Below, piece after piece: positions 5,931 through 8,436 of a DNA stretch of 8,436 bases; the first letter of the stretch is position 1; every line of letters starts with the position of its first letter. This stretch comes from Elusimicrobiaceae bacterium (GTDB taxonomy: Bacteria > Elusimicrobiota > Elusimicrobia > Elusimicrobiales > Elusimicrobiaceae). Both the position numbers and the translations under genes were made by a program. The DNA is taken from assembly GCA_017647245.1 (NCBI GenBank), contig JAGCKY010000030.1, forward strand, positions 1 to 8,436. The letters are read 5' to 3'. Under the pieces are notes generated by a model. The model did no database searches. It was given only the letters and a program-made list of their open reading frames with translations, and was not told the origin of the DNA.

Positions 5931-6275
5931 ATGAGCTTAGAGAAAATTGAACAGAAGGATTATTTCAGCATCGGCGACGTCAAACGCATTACCGGCGTGC
6001 CGGAATACTCTATTCGCTATTGGGAAGCCGAATTTGGCTTGATTAAACCGATTCGCCTGGAAAGCGGCCACCGCCGCTATACCAAAGCGGACGTTTATTC
6101 TATTCTGAAAATCAAGGATTTGATTTATAAACACCGCCTCACATTAGAGGGTGCCAAAAAGCAACTACTGAAAAACACATTTGTGCTCAAAGACGGCGAA
6201 AAAAGAACTTCTGCAGACGTAAAATTTCTGACGGAAATCAAAGAAACCCTTTCCCAACTGCTCAAAGAATGCTAA
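5931..6275 (+). CDS. Small MerR-family transcriptional regulator
   Basis: A 114-residue DNA-binding protein. Residues 11-79 are a MerR winged helix: YFSIGDVKRITGVPEYSIRYWE (11-32) is the helix-turn-helix, and ESGHRRYTKADV (44-55) is the wing with its GHRRY signature. LIYKHRLTLEGAKKQL (64-79) closes the domain. The C-terminal part is short, charged and probably coiled-coil (about 95-113). It is too small for a ligand pocket, and there is no metal-binding Cys set (only the last residue is Cys). It thus resembles the minimal MerR-like proteins, whose targets are mostly unknown. The start is forced: no other in-frame start lies before the HTH, yet no Shine-Dalgarno sequence precedes it, and the predicted transcript begins at or near the ATG. 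It is divergent from pilin copy 2 and followed at once by tRNA genes. Confidence 0.9.
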   Translation: MSLEKIEQKDYFSIGDVKRITGVPEYSIRYWEAEFGLIKPIRLESGHRRYTKADVYSILKIKDLIYKHRLTLEGAKKQLLKNTFVLKDGEKRTSADVKFLTEIKETLSQLLKEC

Positions 6276-6278
6276 AAT
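6270..6278 (+). promoter_or_regulatory. Possible tRNA operon promoter (extended -10)
   Basis: TGCTAAAAT overlaps the merR stop codon and has the same TGC-TAnAAT form as the merR and deoD promoters. It would start transcription near 6285, about 29 bases before the first tRNA. No good -35 is visible. A TTGACA at 6301 is too close to the tRNA to serve it. Co-transcription with merR is an alternative. Confidence 0.4.
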
Positions 6279-6313
6279 ATATAGGTAGCTGTAGCACACA
6301 TTGACAATTTTTC

Positions 6314-6388
6314 CGGGGAATGGCTCAGTGGTAGAGTGCTCGCTTGGGGTGCGAGAGACCGCGGGTTCGATTCCCGCTTCCCCGACCA
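6314..6388 (+). tRNA. tRNA-Pro (anticodon GGG), CCA encoded
   Basis: A full cloverleaf: acceptor CGGGGAA (6314-6320) with TTCCCCG (6378-6384), D stem GCTC/GAGT, anticodon stem CTCGC/GCGAG with loop TTGGGGT, giving anticodon GGG at 6346-6348. The T arm is GCGGG-TTCGATT-CCCGC. C1-G72 and discriminator A73 are the bacterial proline identity features. The 3' CCA is present in the gene (6386-6388). It reads CCC and CCU codons. Confidence 0.97.
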
Positions 6389-6412
6389 TTTATTGATGTA
6401 ATACCGTTTTTA

Positions 6413-6485
6413 CGGGGCGTAGCGCAGTTGGTAGCGCGCACGGTTCGGGACCGTGAGGTCGCTGGTTCAAATCCAGTCGCCCCGA
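6413..6485 (+). tRNA. tRNA-Pro (anticodon CGG), no encoded CCA
   Basis: Acceptor CGGGGCG (6413-6419) pairs with CGCCCCG (6478-6484), D stem is GCGC/GCGC, and anticodon stem CACGG/CCGTG carries loop TTCGGGA, giving anticodon CGG at 6446-6448. The T arm is GCTGG-TTCAAAT-CCAGT with one G-U pair. C1-G72 and A73 again mark proline. The base after A73 is T, so CCA must be added by nucleotidyltransferase. It reads CCG. It lies 24 bases after the GGG isoacceptor and is probably co-transcribed with it. Confidence 0.97.
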
Positions 6486-6497
6486 TTTTTTTCTTCC

Positions 6498-6599
6498 TAA
6501 AACAGTCTGTTTCGTTGTTGCCGGCTCCCTCGGACACCTCGGGCTCCGCCCTTTCACAGTGTACACTCGGTCGCCTGCGCCTAGAAACAGGCTGTTTTA
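6498..6599. repeat. 102-base GC-rich element with 16-base inverted ends
   Basis: The left arm (6498-6513, TAAAACAGTCTGTTTC) and the right arm (6584-6599) are inverted copies with one mismatch. Each arm is itself a near-palindrome, AAACAG-n-CTGTTT. Both outer ends are TA. The 70-base interior is strongly GC-rich in an AT-rich gap. It holds a GGGC-TCC-GCCC hairpin (6541-6551), a perfect AGTGTACACT palindrome (6558-6567), and three CTCGG copies. TTTTATTTT overlaps the right end, so the whole could act as the terminator of the tRNA operon. Alternatives are a small non-autonomous mobile element or a family of intergenic repeats. The 255 bases from 6486 to 6740 otherwise hold no gene I can support. 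Confidence 0.6.
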
Positions 6600-6701
6600 T
6601 TTTGAAAAATTACACACACTTTTAATTCTTGGCGTTTTTCTTTGAAAAATCCATGCACCATATTTTTCCGCTTTCTTTTTATTCTCCTTTTTTCTAAATT
6701 A

Positions 6702-6710
6702 TGCTAGAAT
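6702..6710 (+). promoter_or_regulatory. Probable deoD promoter, extended -10
   Basis: TGCTAGAAT is an extended -10 (TGn plus TAGAAT, 5 of 6 matches). It is preceded by a T/C-rich stretch without a clear -35. The predicted start near 6717 gives a leader of about 24 bases with TAAGGAG at 6728-6734. Confidence 0.55.
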
Positions 6711-6740
6711 TTATCTAATACCTGTAATAAGGAGATTTAA

Positions 6741-7454
6741 ATGACTATTCCCACCCCTCATATTAATGCCAAAGCAGGCGATTTTGCCGAAACGGTTTTG
6801 TTGCCCGGCGACCCGTTGCGCGCCAAATTCATCGCAGAAAACTTTTTGACAGATGTCCGGCAAGTTAATTCCGTGCGCAATATGCTGGGCTTTACGGGTA
6901 AATATCAGGGTAAACCTGTATCCGTTATGGGTACGGGAATGGGTTGTGCGTCTATCGGCATTTATTCACATGAATTAATTCGTTTTTACGGATGTAAAAA
7001 TTTAATCCGCGTAGGTACAGGCGGAGCGCTCTCTGCCAAAGTAGATGTAGGCGATATTATCTTGGCGCAAGGTGCGTGCACAACGTCCAATTACGTCAGA
7101 CTTTTCAAACTACCCGGCGATTATGCTCCTATCTGCAGCTATAAACTATTGCGCAGAGCAGCGGATGCCGCCGAAAATTTAAAATTGAAATATTACGTCG
7201 GTAATGTACTCAGCTCTGATATGTATTGTGCCGGAGAAATAATACCTCACGTAGGTAAAACTTGGACGGATATGGGCGTACTGGCCGTGGAAATGGAATC
7301 GGCCGCGTTGTATGCCAATGCCGCGGCGGCGGGCGTGAACGCGCTGACCATTTTGACAATTTCCGATTCAGAATTTTCCGGTCACGTCACCACCGCCGAA
7401 GAACGCCAAAACAGCTTTACCAATATGATGAAGTTGGCTCTGCAGTTAATCTGA
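6741..7454 (+). CDS. deoD: Purine nucleoside phosphorylase, DeoD type
   Basis: A 237-residue cytoplasmic enzyme, expected hexamer, that splits purine (deoxy)nucleosides with phosphate to free base plus (deoxy)ribose 1-phosphate in salvage and nucleoside catabolism. It aligns end to end with the bacterial DeoD family: TPHINA (5-10, His7 contributed to the neighbouring active site), LPGDPLRAKFIAE (21-33), VRNMLGFTG (45-53), IRVGTGGAL (89-97), VEMESAALY (183-191) and SD at 208-209 with TTAEERQNSF (217-226). Phosphate ligands Gly23, Arg27, Arg46 and Arg90 and the catalytic Asp209 and Arg222 are present. The loop after Asp209 (SEFSGHV) differs from the Escherichia coli HIRTHEQ but resembles other phyla. 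TAAGGAG 6 bases before the ATG fixes the start. It appears monocistronic: its own promoter is upstream and a strong terminator follows. Confidence 0.95.
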   Translation: MTIPTPHINAKAGDFAETVLLPGDPLRAKFIAENFLTDVRQVNSVRNMLGFTGKYQGKPVSVMGTGMGCASIGIYSHELIRFYGCKNLIRVGTGGALSAKVDVGDIILAQGACTTSNYVRLFKLPGDYAPICSYKLLRRAADAAENLKLKYYVGNVLSSDMYCAGEIIPHVGKTWTDMGVLAVEMESAALYANAAAAGVNALTILTISDSEFSGHVTTAEERQNSFTNMMKLALQLI

Positions 7455-7477
7455 AAATAACTGTTTCGTTTTCTCCT

Positions 7478-7507
7478 CCCCGCCCGGCAACGGGCGGGGT
7501 TTTATTT
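7478..7507 (+). terminator. Strong rho-independent terminator of deoD
   Basis: CCCCGCCCG and CGGGCGGGG form a perfect 9-bp GC stem closed by a GCAA tetraloop (7487-7490), followed by TTTTATTT. It lies 23 bases after the stop. The convergent TPR gene ends at 7523; on the minus strand no T run follows the stem, so it terminates deoD mainly. Confidence 0.93.
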
Positions 7508-7522
7508 GCTTATTGCCACAAA

Positions 7523-8436
7523 TTATTTATACATCACGGCGCGAAATTCCGACGTGTTGTTTATTCCCTCAAACATCCAACCCTTGCGGTCATCGTCGTA
7601 TAAAGACTCAAAATCTTTGAAATTGCGCTTTAACGCTTTGTCTAAATAGCGAAACACTTGGCGGCGGTCCTTTTTCTGCAACCACGCCAGCCCCGCCAAA
7701 TTAATATACGGAGTAGGCAAGCTGTCATCTAATTTGAGCGCCGTCTCAAAATCAGCTTTCGCCTGCGCGTATTTTCCTTGTTTCAAATACACATACCCGC
7801 GGTTATTATAGGCAATCGGCCATTGCGGTGAAAGCTCTATCGTTTTATTATAATCGGCTAGCGCCTCGTCCCATTTGGCCAGCTCCTCATACACCAGCCC
7901 CCGGCGATTATAAAAAATCGGCTCGGGTTGCAATGCCACCAACTGCGTATAATCTTGCGCCGATGCTTCCAATTCCCCCATATCCTTAAAGGCACTTGCG
8001 CGGTAACGGTACGCCGGAGCAAACGCACCATCGCGGTTAATGGCTTTACTGTAGAAAGAAACCGCTTCATCTAAATGGCCTTGATTTTGCTCAATACGTC
8101 CGCGCCAAAAATAAATCTCCGGCCGCTGTCCGTCCTGCTCCTCTACAAAATCCAGTTCTTCTTCCGCTTGCGGGTATTTATACGTCTTAATATACGCCTC
8201 GGCCAATGCCAGCGCAATTTGCGGCGTTTCCGCTTTTTTTGTCAGATATTTTTGATAATCTGCAATCGCAGAGTCGTATTTTTCCAATGCCATTTGCGCC
8301 TGCGCACGGTATAAATAAAAATCCAAATAATCCTTTTTTAGCGCAATGGCCTTGGTCAAATCAGCCGCGGCCAGTGTATACTTTTCGTCGTCCATATATG
8401 CCAATGCACGGGCATAATAACGGAACGCATCTTTGG
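7523..8436 (-). CDS. TPR-repeat protein (5' end outside window)
   Basis: The C-terminal 303 residues of a tetratricopeptide-repeat protein. The reading frame is open to the right edge, so the start lies outside. The in-frame TTG at 8404 is inside a repeat and is not the start. The visible part is about eight TPR units of 33-35 residues with the usual pattern (Y-x-x-R/A at helix A, a Gly or Ala at position 8, A-x-x-D/Y in helix B, then a Pro or Asp turn), for example AYNNRGYVYLKQGKYAQA and YNRRGLVYEELAKWDEAL. The last unit is degenerate and runs into FKDFESLYDDDRKG...SEFRAVMY, a tail common at the end of such arrays. TPRs form a superhelix that binds other proteins. The partner and the cell location cannot be told without the N terminus. 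Confidence 0.9.
   Translation of the reverse strand, partial: KDAFRYYARALAYMDDEKYTLAAADLTKAIALKKDYLDFYLYRAQAQMALEKYDSAIADYQKYLTKKAETPQIALALAEAYIKTYKYPQAEEELDFVEEQDGQRPEIYFWRGRIEQNQGHLDEAVSFYSKAINRDGAFAPAYRYRASAFKDMGELEASAQDYTQLVALQPEPIFYNRRGLVYEELAKWDEALADYNKTIELSPQWPIAYNNRGYVYLKQGKYAQAKADFETALKLDDSLPTPYINLAGLAWLQKKDRRQVFRYLDKALKRNFKDFESLYDDDRKGWMFEGINNTSEFRAVMYK

Noticed and set aside
6301..6306. TTGACA as a -35 box for the tRNA genes
   Set aside because: The matching -10 would fall inside the first tRNA, so transcription would start within it.
6165..6537. Two minus-strand ORFs with GIEPAVSR and GFEPATSRS-like sequences
   Set aside because: These are translations of the antisense of the two tRNA-Pro genes, a well-known source of false protein annotations.
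6344..6625. Plus-strand 93-residue ORF
   Set aside because: It runs through both tRNAs and the inverted-repeat element, has no ribosome binding site and no recognisable domain.
7461..7470. CTGTTTCGTT also present at 6507-6516 in the inverted-repeat element
   Set aside because: Only ten bases match, with no second arm or shared flank; probably chance.

Overview
The window looks like a chromosomal segment of a host-gut-type bacterium, most likely in the Elusimicrobiota. The best clue is the pair of small type IV pilin-like genes with the leader MKN(Q/R)A-FTLIELLVVVLIIG, each in its own transcription unit; runs of such genes are, as I recall, typical of that phylum. This is inference from remembered families, not a database result. 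Base composition is moderate, and every protein gene whose start lies in the window has a clear AGGAG-type ribosome binding site except the merR-like gene.

Layout. 1-10: a -35-like 10-mer identical to one found in the promoters of both pilin genes, pointing off the left edge. 71-1309 (-): a secreted six-bladed NHL beta-propeller protein with its own terminator. 1433-2788 (+): acetate kinase with an unusual C-terminal tail, followed by a terminator. 2847-4515 (+): a two-gene phosphate-uptake operon (DUF47/PhoU-like protein, then a PiT permease), ending in a bidirectional hairpin shared with the convergent pilin gene. 4562-5820 (-): two tandem pilin cassettes, each with a promoter, a gene and a terminator. 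Their promoters share a TTGACT box, a twelve-T run and a TAC(C/G)AT box. 5864-6275 (+): a short MerR-family regulator whose promoter carries a perfect inverted repeat in the spacer and whose predicted transcript starts at the ATG. 6314-6485 (+): two tRNA-Pro genes (anticodons GGG and CGG). 6498-6599: a 102-base GC-rich element bounded by 16-base inverted repeats. 6741-7454 (+): purine nucleoside phosphorylase with a strong terminator. 7523 to the right edge (-): a TPR protein whose 5' end is outside the window.

Working together: PiT and the DUF47 protein bring in phosphate. DeoD uses phosphate to split purine nucleosides, and acetate kinase makes ATP from acetyl phosphate. This fits a fermenter that uses substrate-level phosphorylation, but the genes are separate units and the link is only metabolic. 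The pilins, NHL protein and possibly the TPR protein belong to the cell envelope or secretion side.

No CRISPR array, transposase, phage gene or toxin-antitoxin pair is visible. The most interesting signals are regulatory: the poly-T-spacer pilin promoters, the merR operator with leaderless start, and the inverted-repeat element after the tRNAs.
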